NCBI GenBank assembly: GCA_013398295.1
Contig: VZSF01000033.1
Location: forward strand, 186,001 to 250,000
DNA length: 64,000 nt
Origin: Chionis minor
Lineage: Eukaryota; Chordata; Aves; Charadriiformes; Chionididae
Direction of reading: 5' to 3'
Both the position numbers and the translations under genes were made by a program. The notes beneath the pieces were generated by a model. The model saw only the letters and a program-made list of their open reading frames with translations, was not told the DNA's origin and did no database searches. The first letter of the stretch is position 1. Every line of letters starts with the position of its first letter. Below are positions 23,451 to 36,045 of the stretch, piece by piece.

Positions 23451-24942
23451 GGTAAATACATAACCCAGTGACAGTGAAGCAGGTCTCCATGTCCTTTTCT
23501 TCTGTGTGGGACTGAGGGAGGACCTTTGTTCTGAAGCTTAAGATCAGACAGGATCAATGCTCTTTTTTAAACAAAATTCAGCAGAGTTGTGCTGTCTAGG
23601 ACAGGAAGGTGCAAGTCCTCCCCCCCAAAACATAGAGGAAAAGCTAACTTGAAGCTTTATCTCCAGCAAAAGACAGTACACTCAGGAATACATGTGGGTC
23701 AGCTATTCTGACAGGCTAAATTTTGCTTTACTTCTCTTTCCCCCGGGGTCTTCTTTCACTCAGTTTAGAGTTTTTATTTACAGAGGGAGACACTTTCATG
23801 TTGCTTGTTCCCACATACTTCAGCTCAAGCGTTGTTTTGGGAATGGGAGAGATTTACCTTTCCAAAAATCTCTCTCCCGTGGTCTATCTACCCAGGGTCA
23901 TGAAGATGTGTGAAGTCAGAGCCATGCTGGAATGCTGTGCTGAATGACAGCCAGCACGCTCAGCACAGTGCACAACTCCTCTCTCACATACACGGATCCC
24001 TGAGCCTGTTCAGAGCTACATCCATAACTGTCAACATGTGAGGGCTGAAACCTCTACCTGTAGCAGTTTTTTTCCTATTTATCTTTGAATAAGCTTTGAA
24101 AATTATTTTCCTCACCTTTAAATTATTTCTTGGCACAAGATCCATGCTTCTGGCTCTACTGGTTAAAGAGCCATGGCTGGATTTACTGCCCTCTCTGACT
24201 TTAACCCGCTGTTCAAGGCTACAGTGATTGAACACTGGCTTGCAAACCCAGCTCCTATATTTTTTATACCATACAACTTTTGCTGGTAGGATTTCCCTAA
24301 TGGCCTGGGAACATGCATCATTTTTTCCAGTGAAATAACCACCCATTTATATATTTCTCTTAAGAGACAGCATGATCTGACATTGCATTTAACCCTCAGC
24401 AAGATATTTAGTTTGTTGAATGGGTACTAAGAGGGGACAAACATATGCAGCATAGTTCATAACAGACAGTCATTTACCAGGTAAAAAACTGCTCATATTG
24501 GAAATACAGCAGGATTGAAACAATGGCATTTTCAGTCCTTTCTTTTTCCTTTTCTGCTGCATAACCCTTTTCCGCAATTTATACAACTAACCTTGATATA
24601 CCAGGAAAACCTTATAATTAACAAATAGGTATGAGGCACCAGTTCATCAGAACCAGTAAATAAAGATTGTTTCTATGCTGTTTGGGGAACACCCCAGCAG
24701 CAAATCACAGAATTAAAACTTGTCTGTGCAGTGAGGAAAAGCATGATCACGCATCAATAAATGCAGCCGTGTTAGCTTTGCCTAGTCTCACTGGATCCAG
24801 GACAACAGCCAGGATTTCGGCTCATGCTGATCAACTGAGTACACACCAGCAGTATGTACAGAAATCTGAAAATCTGTGCCAATGTGTTTTCAAGGGTCAG
24901 TCAGGCATGTGGCTGCCGGCACTACAGTCACACATTCCTCTG
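23451..24942. other. Non-coding stretch between CR1 and LTR
   Basis: No gene or further repeat is recognised. Open frames up to 128 codons (24667-25053, plus) run into the LTR and are not credible genes. Confidence 0.5.
24938..24942. repeat. Target-site duplication, left copy
   Basis: CTCTG directly before the LTR block, matching 25562-25566. Confidence 0.7.
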
Positions 24943-25561
24943 TGTCCTGGTTCGGGATGGATTGACCCAATCAGGCGGAATGACAGATGCTCTCTCTCAA
25001 TCCTGCCCCACTTCAAAGGGAGGCAGGAGAGAGAGAGAGAGAGACACTTATGAGTTTAGAAGGAACTAAACTAGTTTAATGAAATATTAATAATAAAATA
25101 ATAGAAAGAAAATAATGAAATATATAGAAAACCCTATCAAGCTTCCAGGATGACAGTCATACCACCAGCAGTCACCTGGGAAGTCCCAGACTGGACTCAA
25201 TGACAGACAGGAACTGGATTTCAGATCTGCATTCAGGATCGGGATCAAAAAGCAAATGAACAAACAGAGTCTTCCTCGGATGCCGGCCGTTGAAGAAAGA
25301 GGCCTGACCCCTTGGTCCCTCAGCTTGTATACTGAGCATGAGGTAGATGGCATGGAATACCCCATTGGTCAGTTTTGGGTCACCTGTCCTGTCTGCTCCT
25401 CCTCGCAGCTGTGACCCCTCTGCACTTTTCTGCTTCTGACCCTTCAACAGAGCAAATAACAAAGTTGTCTGACCTTGTTTTTTTAAGTATAAGCAAGAAC
25501 ATCTCTGCATTGCTTGGCATGCATCATTCCTTGGCATCAACTATAAACACGGCTCTTATCA
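24943..25561 (-). mobile_element. Solo LTR, avian ERVL-like, minus strand
   Basis: On the minus strand the block starts TGATAAGAGCCGTGTTTATA and ends ATCCCGAACCAGGACA (TG...CA). It contains GACAGGACAGGTGACCCAAA, GGGGTATTCCATGCC, CTCATGCTCAGTATACAAG (TATA-like) and ATTAAA (25075-25080 on the plus strand) in LTR order. The 5-bp CTCTG flanks both sides (24938-24942 and 25562-25566). The U3 core resembles that of the LTR at 13837-14413, but the 5' end differs, so it is likely another subfamily. A GA microsatellite (about 25027-25044) lies inside. No internal genes remain. Confidence 0.82.
25075..25080 (-). terminator. LTR polyadenylation signal
   Basis: TTTAAT on the plus strand, i.e. ATTAAA in the LTR sense direction, downstream of the TATA-like site at 25328-25332. 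Confidence 0.45.
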
Positions 25562-25566
25562 CTCTG
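25562..25566. repeat. Target-site duplication, right copy
   Basis: CTCTG directly after the LTR block, matching 24938-24942. Confidence 0.7.
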
Positions 25567-25640
25567 GGTGTGAACAGTTTTCTTCACAACATGCTGTTAA
25601 TTTCAGTAGTTAGAAGAGGCGTAGCTAAAAAGTAAAGTTA

Positions 25641-25680
25641 CTGAGCCAAATTCGTCCTGCTTTACCTCAAACTAGGGTAC
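25641..25680. repeat. Ancient amniote repeat fragment
   Basis: CTGAGCCAAATTCGTCCTGC then TTTACCTCAAACTAGGGTA resembles the GCCAAATTCATCCCTG...TAA family seen at 2026 and 8006. Short and tentative. Confidence 0.3.
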
Positions 25681-28600
25681 TCTGTAACACCCCTTTGCAG
25701 CCCTTTTCTGAGACTGATGTTCTAGAAGCTGTGGAGCTTCTTCATGGGAAGTGCAACCCAAGTTAACCACAGTGGCAGGTACTCAGCATCATGCAGAATT
25801 AGAACTCCCAAGTGTGATCCAAATGCCACTGAAATCATCAGAATATTTCTGTTCATGTCAGTGGAGCAGGTTGCTCTTGGATTGAAATCTCCCACTAATG
25901 TAATTATTCTCTACTAAGGGAGGAAAATGGAAAAGTGAAGATGGCATTTTGTGCATCAAGGTCACACGGGCCAGCCAGCTCTCAGCATCTTAAATGGCAC
26001 TGTACGGTGATTTTATTCTTTTCCAGACATAAACATACGTGAAGTGCATCACAGCACAGCCTCCCTCCTGCCACTCAGGGTGTGCTTTTATCGAGAGCTG
26101 AGAGAAGATGCTCTGCACCTCAGGCAGACGGGTCATCAGGGCGCATGGGGGAAGAGATCACATCTGACCTGAGCAGAATTAGGGGCAGGAGACAGAATTT
26201 GGGAGGACTTTGCTGGGCTGACCCCATGACAGCTTTCAAAGGCCACGATGCCTCCACCGACCCTGCTCTGACCACACATGGTCCTTATTGCCAGGACTCT
26301 CATCCTCACAACCTCCTCGTTCTTACATTAATCCTGCCAAAGGCACTTTTACAATCAAAAAATATTTCTTGGTTTGTTAAATGATTGTTTTCTAGGAAGT
26401 GAATCACCTATACTCTGAGTGGAAGCATCAAAAAATCTCTATCACTGTCTAGTTCCATGTTTGCGCTCTGGATGAAATTATAATAGATCAGCTAAAGTCG
26501 GGTTAGTTCAAACAAAATTGGATAGAATGGCTCTTGAAAAATGCATAAAACATCAGAAAAAACATGTCTGGTTCAAAACTTTCTATTCAGGAAGTTTTGG
26601 ATATAAAGTTAAGTTCCCTCTAAAACTTCCCAGGAGAATACCTTGTTTGACTGTGTTAAGTATATCTATTTATTCATTATGTGGATCATTCAGTTCCTAA
26701 AAAGTCAATCCTCTCTGCTCTCCTCCACCCTAGCTACAGATGGAAGTCAAGGTGAATCTTTCCATTAACTTCCGTGATCCTTGGATCAAACACTGAAAGA
26801 TGATCATGAGAGTCAGGCATTGATAATGAATCCGGGCACAGTGAGGTTATCTCTGGCCGGGTATCCTAATACCAGGGTAAAACCAGGGCAATGAGACACA
26901 GAGCTGACACTTACCCCACAGTGAATTTGTTTGGAGCAGTCGTAAATAGAGTGAGGCCAGACACTGCAGATGTGAGCTTGGAAATGCTTGTTTTATGGTC
27001 TTAAGGGAGATTTGTACCTTGAAGAAAACAGCTTCTGTAACAAAACGGCAGCCTGTTAATTGTATCACGTTATCACTTGATAATGGAGCGATTTAAAAGT
27101 GTGACTGCAGCAAACAGGAATTTCTGTTTTGCACCAGACCACTTAAAAAGCCCTACCTTTATGTAGGGCATCAGGACTTTTCCGTGTCACATTCTATTTC
27201 CGTTTCTTATTAAGAGCAAAATTGATTTGATGTGCCAGGGGCTTTCCATTTGCATTTCAATTACAGATTTCAGTGGCTTCTTAGGCTTTCCAGGCTTTTA
27301 AAGGACTAGTATTTCCTATAAAATATTCTGAAGAAAAAAATTTAGGGGGTGAGGAGGAATGAAGTTCATTAAAAATAAAGCTTATCACAAGGGCTGCCAT
27401 CCCCACAGTTAAATTTGTTGGTGATTGCTCATATTTTCATTGTTTATTAAGTAAGTAAAGAAAAAGTCATTGCTAAAAGCCAAAAACCAACATATGAGAA
27501 CAGATGACTTGTATGATTTTACATGTCCTGAAGTCTTCATTTGCCCCAACTTATCAGTGAGGTAATGAAGTCCCTGGAGGTTGTGTGAAAAAAGGTAAAG
27601 AAGTTGATAAGGCCAGTAAGAGTCCAACTAGGGGTGTGGGAGTTTGGGCTCCCGGCACTGTATAGGCAACCAGGGAGTCAGAAAAGGTTCCTTCAAGCTC
27701 CAATTCCCAGACCCTCACCTTAGCTGGGATTGCCAGGAACAGGGACCCAAAACCGAGGTAGAAATCCTGGCACTTGAGATCTTTGGCACAACTGAATTAA
27801 CAAAATTTCAAAATAAAATGTTGGGATGATTTTTGAAAACAATTCAAAAACTTTTCTCTCCCCCCTCCAGCCCCCATCTCTCTTACACTGAGCACATCTT
27901 CATTCTGAGTAGAAACTATGCATGTGAAACTCAAATCAGAGAGTTTTCTCTGTGCCAAGAGGAGACGACCTTCACTCCCAAAGGAAAAGCTGAAGATGCA
28001 GCTGTTTAATGCAATACTGCATTTTATTGCTCTGTCTTTGTGGAACCAAGCAGACTTTTTACCAATCATTTGCTTCTCTACAGAAGGGATGTCTTTACCC
28101 AGACCTTTTTTTTTTTTCTTCCCAACACGTGCTGTAGATTGTGCCCTGTAGGAACTTCTGGCAATGCTGCCACCGCTTTCCTTCATGCCACACACTGTCC
28201 CAGCTGAGTCCTTGTGGACCAGCTCTCCCTGCTCCCAGTCTGGCTCCTCTCGCAGAGGAAATGCAGGAAATACAGCCTCCTGTGAAGCAGGAAAGGGTTT
28301 CCATCCAGTCCATAATTCACTCTGCTGTTTCCATGTACTACACGTGCCCCTTCCTACTGTTGGAAAGGAAATTAAATAATTACACTGCCTGCAAGAAACA
28401 TGCTTTATGGCATACATTTATGATAAAATTATGGAGCTGTTGCAATGAAATATTTCATCAATACATTAAAACAAAGCAAAATCGGTGCGGCAGTAAAAGC
28501 CTCTTATTGTCCCTGTTTCGTCTCTGGGTTTCTTTCGTTGAGTGTATTTAGTGCTTTTATTAAAATACTTCTCTTATAATACTGGTTTTAATGCTATATT

Positions 28601-31600
28601 GTTTTTATAACAGTATGATTTTTATTGTAACATCACCTCCAATTTAATATCTCTTTCCATTATATGTGAATTGCCATTAAAATGGAATTGCTGTTGTAAT
28701 GGATGTAATACCCTTGTAGGAAGTTTTAAGAGCCATTACTACGACATAATTACAAAAGAAAAGCCAGGAAATGGCATGAGGAAGAGGGAAATACTACCAA
28801 ACCAGGAGCTGTTTGTGATAAAAGACAAGCAAGATCAAATAGCCAAAGAGACTGGTGACCTGTGACTGAGGAAAAATCTCTCAGAGAGGAAACAGAAGGT
28901 AGAGATGCCACCACAGCCTGGGCCGGACATCCTTCTCTCTTCTCCATTCTTCAAATGAAATTCAGAAGATTAGGATGGAGTGATGGTTGCCTGCTCCTTG
29001 ACCATCATGAAATGCCCACCCAGACTCTGACTTCCTGGTGATGGTGTCTTCAGAGCGCAATGTGTAAATGCAAAAACTGCCTCTTGTCTGGTGAACAGGG
29101 GGATTTGGGAAGGGACTGAACTCATTTACTTATTTCATTTCTACTGCTACTAATGTCATATGCCCTTCTCAGAAGCTCTTTGGATGGCTCTCCTTCCTCC
29201 TTGGTGCTTGATCTGCTCATTCAATCTGAATTTCTGTCATCTTTAACAGAAACATCCAAGGTTACGCTGGGGTATCCTCACCAGGGAAACCAGTTGGTAT
29301 AAATCTGAGCAGGGGAGCCCCATGTGTCCCACCATGAAAATTTGGAGAACATGAATCTGACAGTGCAGACATACCAAAAAAAGAGTACTAATCTGAAAAC
29401 CTAGAGCTAAGTTTACTGAAGTAGCTTTAGCTATGGATTTAGATACGTAATCTGAGGCACTCATATTTAACAGTAGTTTCTGTTATCAAATGTGCCATGT
29501 TTTAGTGAAATAATAATAATAAACTGAATCTATGGCCTTAAAAGTTCTACAGATCACCCAGATAAGGCATGGATACATTTTATTTCTCATGTGACATTTT
29601 GAGGGAGGAATAAAACCCCTTATGTTTGCACAGTTCTCCTTTGGATCATTGAAACATATGGTAGCAGATTTATGGCAGTTTATCAGAAGATTTGTATATA
29701 CATGGATACAAACTAAATATGCATGTAAAACTGTAGCTGGCTCTTTTCACTCTAGCTGAAATTTATCTCAGGGTGGATCTGCAATTTCCAGAGTGTGAAT
29801 TATAGTTTGAATTCTGAGTAACAACATTCACTGGGTTGGTTAGCCCCCATATCTAAGGATAACGCATTTTAATCTCAGCATCTGTCTGGGGTGGTGCAAA
29901 TTAAAAAAACACAGAAAAACAAAAAACAAAACCCAACACACACAAAACCCGTGAAGCCAGTTTGATGAATTTCTATGATCTTATCTCTGCAAAGCATTTT
30001 CTCTTTGGCAGGGTAGAGTTTTTTTGCTTCAGCGGATAATATGGGAATTCAATCATTGTTTTCCAAAGTACATATTATTTGCAATAGTGTGGTCTGGGTG
30101 ATTGCCTTTCTCAAAGAGCAGGACAATATTTCAGCTAACAGGGTGGAAATCAATAGCGAAAGATTAAAGCTCAAAGGATGAACAAGTGCACGTGAACCAA
30201 AGGAGAAAGTGACAGAGCGCTGCCTTTAAGTGATAGCAGGTGCTCCTGTAGCCAAAGAGGAGAAGAACGAAGAGAGACGCTTCAATTAGCTCATCGCTGG
30301 GCTCCCGACAGACACTGCTTTGTTCTTGGCTTTGAAGGATTCTTTCCTTTCTTCTGATAGGTTTGCAACTCCCTACGAATTTCTTGTTGCAGCTTGATCC
30401 CATATTCCAGTCAAGCCCTGGTCAGTCTGTTATCCTGCCTGATGACTTCTTTGCTAACTACATTCTGACTGAAAATCAGTTTAGCTCCCCTAGTATAACA
30501 GAGCAATTTTGTTCCTGCCCGCATCAGAGCCAGGGCTCCCATTCCTGATAGTGATGCCAAGGTGCTTTGTCTGCACCCCTTCGCCTAACAGTTAAGCTCT
30601 CTGCAAATGCTGGGGTCAGATCATCGGAGTCAAATAAGCAAATTAACCAGCTAGAAATTATTAGGAAGAAAACAGAACAAAAAATTATGCAGCCACATGC
30701 TGAGTACCGTGTGCAGCTTGGCTCCACGCTTCTCTAAAACGAGAGAGAAGGGCTGGAAAAAGGCAGCACAGATACCCAGACTTGTGGTGGCTCCCATGGA
30801 AGGAACGGTTACACAGACTAGGATGCTTCAGTTCTGAAAGGATTGGGTCTAGGTAGGATACCATTAGAGATGACCAAAATTAGGAATGGCATGCATGAGG
30901 CAAAGAGGGAACTAATGTTCTCTGCATCTTCCAGCTGGGGATCTGGCAAGGAGGAGTGCAGTTGGCAGGTTTGAAAGAAAAACAAAAGTAGCTCTTCATT
31001 GCCAGTGTGCATTTAAGCTGAGAAACTCCTCTTTGCAATATGTTGTGGATGCTGAAACTTTACAGGGCTACGGCCTCTGACTGGATAAATTCATGGACAA
31101 ATAGTCTATTTATCTTGTTCCTTGCTAAGAAATGCCTCAGCGCTGAGTTCTGTCTGCGGAGAGTGCGCTGTAAAAACCTTCTGCCCTTGTGTTCTGGCAT
31201 CAGAGGTCAGAGAGGGGACCTGGGACCAGTCAGGCTCCAGTCTTTAACAGTGCAGCTGTGCATATGTAAGCACTGACTGTCTGCATCGAGCCTCGATTCT
31301 CCAGCTTCTGCCTGGGATGGGCCCAGAGACCTCTACCATCTCCTTCCATCTCTCCTCTCATGCTGAGGAGGGTTCAGGCTCACAGTTTTCCTTGCTTTGG
31401 GAAATTACGATGCATAAGCTAATCCACGCTGTTAGCCCATGCTGTGGTGGGAGTTACAGTGTGGGCTAAGCTAAGCTGAATTACTTTGTGCTTGCTTCCT
31501 GGAAGTTTGCACACAGATCTTTGCTGTGGATCTGTTGGTGCACAGGAGTTTGTTAAATAAGATGCACTAACTTTGTGACGTACCTGAGTAAGCAGAGACG

Positions 31601-32611
31601 GAAAGAGGGCAAAGAGGGAGAGAAGAGGGAGAAAGAGGGAGAGAGAAAGACTTTTGGCCACTGGCATGTTTTCATGGAGAAACATGGGTATCACCATCTT
31701 GACTGCTTTACTCAGTTTTGGGGCTGGGACAAGCAATTGACAATTGTGCTTGGCAAAATGAAGTAACCAGCTCCCTTTGCCAGACTGCTCCTGCCACAGC
31801 ATTAGGTATTCCACCATCCCAGTCTCATTGACTGTCCTTCACTGTCACTTCTGTCTGCAAAAGTGAAACTATGCCAGCATTGATCCCATAAGACTCATAA
31901 CACTTCTGACTCCTGAAGACCACAGAGAATTTTAGCTCTTAAGAGGAATTAAATGGCATTTGGTGGGAGTTTAGGGACCATCTATTATCTTAGGAACATA
32001 TACCTTTGCCAAAATTTGGTCCATCTCTGCCGTGCAGGCTTGGAGCAGAAGAGGATGCCCAATATGCCTGTTTCAGTGGGGTACAGCTGAGGTCCTGCCT
32101 GTGAGCAAGTGTCTAACTGTACAGTGCAGAGATTTTGTCTGGACTTAAACTATGGATTATTTTTCTGAATACGAAAAAAATATAAATCCTGGTGTATATC
32201 ATTCATTTGATTCAGTTGCAAAGGTTGAGAGTTAACGTACTTATTCTAAAATGACGGTGGAAATTATGCAGTCATTAGTCTGAAGCTGGGGATTCAGAAA
32301 AAAAACCATGGCAAATCGAACCAGTCTTCAAATCCAGCCACAAGGCTTGAATTCCCCACACTACCAGTATTAGGGGCTAAGTCTGGCAAGTTAGAGAGCT
32401 AAATCTAGCTATTTGGAGATAATTCCAGGAAGAGCCTTCTGATTATTTTGCTTCACAACAAAATTAAATAATAAATTACAAAACTTCCCAGTGAAGTTAA
32501 ATACATTAAAGAATTGCTGTAACAGGAGCATCACCGTCTCCATACCAGGAAGATTAGAGCTCAGCATGACAGTAAATATGTTCTGATTTCTCTAAACCCC
32601 TGGGCCTGCAG
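25681..32611. other. Long non-coding stretch, no gene recognised
   Basis: Includes the longest open frame of the window (27797-28417 minus, 206 codons), which has a KKKKK run from a T-tract and no domain I recognise. AT-rich enhancer-like blocks lie at about 27055-27330 and 28365-28720. An A-rich patch occurs at about 29900-29950. A purine-rich tract at about 31594-31650 gives a long chance frame. Confidence 0.45.
31594..31650. repeat. Purine-rich GA tract
   Basis: About 57 bases almost entirely of A and G on the plus strand, built from GAAAGAGGG- and GAGA-like units. Such homopurine runs can form triplex DNA and are a common low-complexity feature. Confidence 0.75.
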
Positions 32612-32690
32612 TGAGGTGCTGGAGGAGGACGGCTCTGCCTCTCTCAATCAATGCCCCTGTGCAGGACATCTCTGCTGCTTCAGGTGACAG
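32612..32690 (+). other. Small exon-like segment, identity unknown
   Basis: A pyrimidine-leaning 3' splice site (TCTAAACCCCTGGGCCTGCAG) ends at 32611, and a consensus donor (GACAG then GTGAGT) begins at 32691. The 79 bp between are open in one frame and include an ATG at 32651 starting MPLCRTSLLLQVT. No homology is recognised, so chance is a real alternative. Confidence 0.15.
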
Positions 32691-32892
32691 GTGAGTTGCT
32701 TTGACACTTGCTCCAATTGCTTCTATTAATGGGTAACAATTCCTGAAGGAATTTCCTTAATGTCTGATGTGGATGATTGCTTTGCTGAGCCATGCAAGCC
32801 AGAGAACCATAAAATGCCAGGCTGGGATGTCTACCTGGTAATTTTCATTCAGACAAAGGGAAGCAGTGATGGTGGCAAAGCACTGAGGAGCT

Positions 32893-32951
32893 GAGACAAC
32901 ACTGTCAGCACCAAGGGATGTCTCACCTGTGCTGACAGGTCTCTGGAGACC
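32893..32951. repeat. Overlapping inverted repeats (two-state hairpin)
   Basis: CTGTCAGCAC (32902-32911) pairs perfectly with GTGCTGACAG (32929-32938) across a 17-base loop. GAGAC (32893-32897) can extend this stem with GTCTC (32939-32943) past a 4-base bulge. The same GGTCTC also pairs with GAGACC (32946-32951) as a tight 6-bp hairpin. No known microRNA seed was recognised. Confidence 0.75.
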
Positions 32952-35924
32952 CTACAGAGGTGGCAGCAGGCTTATAGCCTCAGCAATTCTTGAAACACAT
33001 ATAATTTCATGGAGACAAGTAAGATAGTGTCATAGTACTGAAGTAACTCAAATCAGCATGGTTCAATGTGCAGGGACCCACTTGAAGCAAACTCAATGCC
33101 ATAGGTAGACAAAATGCTATTGGAGTGACCCACTGCTGAAGAGCTGTGGGTAAATCCCTGAGTTTGCATGTGTAATATCTGGTGCAAAGTAAGCTAGGTA
33201 TGACAGTTTTTGATAGCCACTTCCAGCCTTAAGCTCTACAAACTCAGCCTACATCCAATGCCTTTAGAAATGCAAAGGTGGAAATGCTCCATGTGTCAGG
33301 TTCAAGAGCAGAGTGATGGGAATGTTATCATACTCTTCCTCTGAGCCTCAGCTAAAGCCAGAGGCAAGGTAAATATCTAGGACAAGCTGCCATTCATAGG
33401 CAGAGTGGCAGAGGTGTATAATTCCCTGTTAGGTGAAGCCACTTGGATGAACTATTAACTTTTTTTCGAGATAAGACACTTAGCATGTCAAAAGCAGCAC
33501 CCTAAGCAATATCCTCTATTTGCAGCCACGGGAGAGAAGCAAGATGAGGAGAAAACAGCAAATGCTGTTTCAGAGCCTCTCTTATTGCTCAGCACCCTCT
33601 TTAACTTCTGCTTTTTATGACTGAAACAAGATTCATAGTCTCCTGTTCCCAGTTAGCTTTACTGAAGAAGTGAAAGGTTGATGTTGCCCATAAATGGCCC
33701 TAATCCCCATGGCACATCAGTGATACAGGGATAGAGGCCATGAAGAAATTTTGGAGGACTGAAAGGAAATAAGACCATAACTTAAAAAAAGGGCAAAGTG
33801 CAGCTACAGAGAGAGCACAGAAATAAAACTCAGTCTGTATTTTTCTCTGTGAATTATGAACCGGTGCAATGACACCACAGGAACTCTGATGTATCTCTGG
33901 TTTTCAGGTGTTTTAATTCTCTTCCTGTAGTTTTGTCTCTGTAAATTCTTACCAGCGCTCATGTAGCAACATTTTGCTGGCACCATGCATAGGGAGAAAA
34001 GGGTAGGGGGAGAGTCACACTCACTGCCTGTTTTCTTAAGCTATTCCCCCCTGCTGACCCCAAAATGGAGTTTTACAACAGAATTTCAAAGTTAGACGTT
34101 TATAACTGGCTTATGACATAAAAATTCAGGGATTAAAAATAATGAGAAGCCAATTAAATAATTATGATTGTATTTTATTTCTTTTTTTCTTTTGAAATTC
34201 TGCTAGCTGGTATCTTCCTCCAAAATTTGCCAGGATTAGCATCTGGTTGTATTCCTCATAGCATACAATATTTCTACTATGTGTTGTCTGAACCTATCCT
34301 GGTTTGAGGTTATATTAATATTATTTGACCCAATATTAATTTACTTCTATTTTATGTACTTATATTAGCATTGGCTGATAAGGTCTACTGGAGGCTTCCA
34401 AGCACTAAAAGCTGGCTGAAGGAAGAAGAAACCTATGAGGATCTAGGTTACAAAAACACCTCCTCAGTGTTTCAGGAACTAAATTCTCATTTGTGGAAGA
34501 AGATAGATGCTAATGTCACTCTACTTTGACACCTAGTGTAGTTAACTAATTTAGGTGCAGAGTTTCTGTCCTGCTCAGACATCTCCCTTATTGACGTAAG
34601 ACTAGTCATCATTTGCTTCTGTTGGCTGTGCTGGACACAGCACCCTTTGAGGAGTCACAAGCCTTTGGGGAGTCACTGCACCTGGTACTTAGCACTGAGG
34701 ACAAATTCATGGGGAACTTGAGCCCTGATGGGCACAACTCATCCAAAATCCAGCAATTACCACATCAACATGAGCTGCCCCTTAGAAGAGAGAAAAAAAC
34801 AGAATGCAGAGGAAGAGGAGAAATCTTGTGCAGCCGAGACACTAGGTATTTGAACCCAATTGCAGAGTTATGCAGCATCTACATCACATGACAAAGCTAA
34901 CATCTGCAGCATGGCTCAGGTAACAGTGCTCTCACCGTGTTCTCCTTCCATTCCTATGGTACTTCCCCACTCCTAACTCGGCAACAGCAGGTGAATTCAC
35001 AGCCTTGCACTAACAGCCCAGGCGCAAGATACACATACAGCAACCTGAAGAACAAAACATGCCACCGGTATTTATTAACATAGCCTTGTAAATCAAAACA
35101 GTCTGCCTGTCTCGTGTCTTGTCCAGAAATTATTGGCTCATTCATCTTAGCCATATTAAGCAGGCCACATTTATCAAGGTCGCATAAAAAAAGATATTTA
35201 AACACTATTCCTGGACAATGGTTACATGCAGGTATCATGCCTACAGCAACTTCCCATTTTGCAGGGAAGTATCAGTTGCTTGGCATTGCCATGTTGTATG
35301 GAAGGAGAGAGAAAAGGTGCTTACTTTTTCTGTGTAGGTGTGCAGGCAGGGATACAAAAAGAGATGAAACCCAAAGAAACCTCAGGGCAAAATAATGGTA
35401 CAGGCTGAAACACACTGAATTCAAGCACCTCGTTCTGCTTGTGTGGATATTTTAACAAAGATTTTTTGCAACTGCATGAGGTAATAGCAATAGGCCTGTA
35501 TTGTATATGTATTTTCAGAAACATCTGAAATAAACTTTTGCTGGTGTTCACTCATTTGTTAAAGTAATTGTCAGCAATGCTTCAGTCTGGTTAAACTTCC
35601 AGCAGTACAATGGCTGCATCTCACCAGACCCAGCTGCCAACACTCTCCCCTTCTTGGCTGCTTGGGGGCCAGATCCCTCAGGTGGCTTTTTCGTCACCTG
35701 ACTGAAGACATGGCCATTTTTCCACTGGCCACCTCGTCAGTGTCTGTAGGTCCAGGGCAGCTGTTTGAAACTATTGGTTCCCTTTTCTCATTCAGAGTTT
35801 ATCTTCCAAATCAAATGCAAGCAATTTTTAAATGGTTGACACTAAGTCCGTAAAGTGGGATTATATTTCTCTCCCCATGATTGCTATAATGTTTAGTACA
35901 TAGGGGGACTCTATCAGAGTAGTA
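32952..35924. other. Non-coding stretch, no gene recognised
   Basis: Unique sequence, AT-rich at about 34090-34380. Open frames up to 94 codons have no domain. Confidence 0.5.
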
Positions 35925-36045
35925 TCTTATTGTGCTGGGCAGTGCGCAGACACAGGGAGACGCTGCCTCTGTGAGTTCCCACACAGAGAGACAATCTTTT
36001 GCTCAAAGAATTTATAGTCTAATCAGACAAAACAGAGGATGGCTG
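35925..36045. repeat. MIR/CORE-SINE-like remnant
   Basis: TTGTGCTGGGCAGTGCGCAG, ACACAGGGAGACGCTGCCTC, AAAGAATTTATAGTCTAATC, AGACAAAACAGAGGATGG follow the order of an amniote SINE region (GTGCTAGGTGCTGTACA..., AGACAGTCCCTGCC..., AGAGCTTACAATCTAA..., AGACAAGACAGACAAAGG). The first part of the same element type is at 6961-7035. Confidence 0.6.

Noticed and set aside
27797..28417. Longest open frame, 206 codons on the minus strand, as a gene
   Set aside because: No recognisable domain, a KKKKK run encoded by a T-tract, no promoter or splice framing, and a length plausible by chance in a window of this size.
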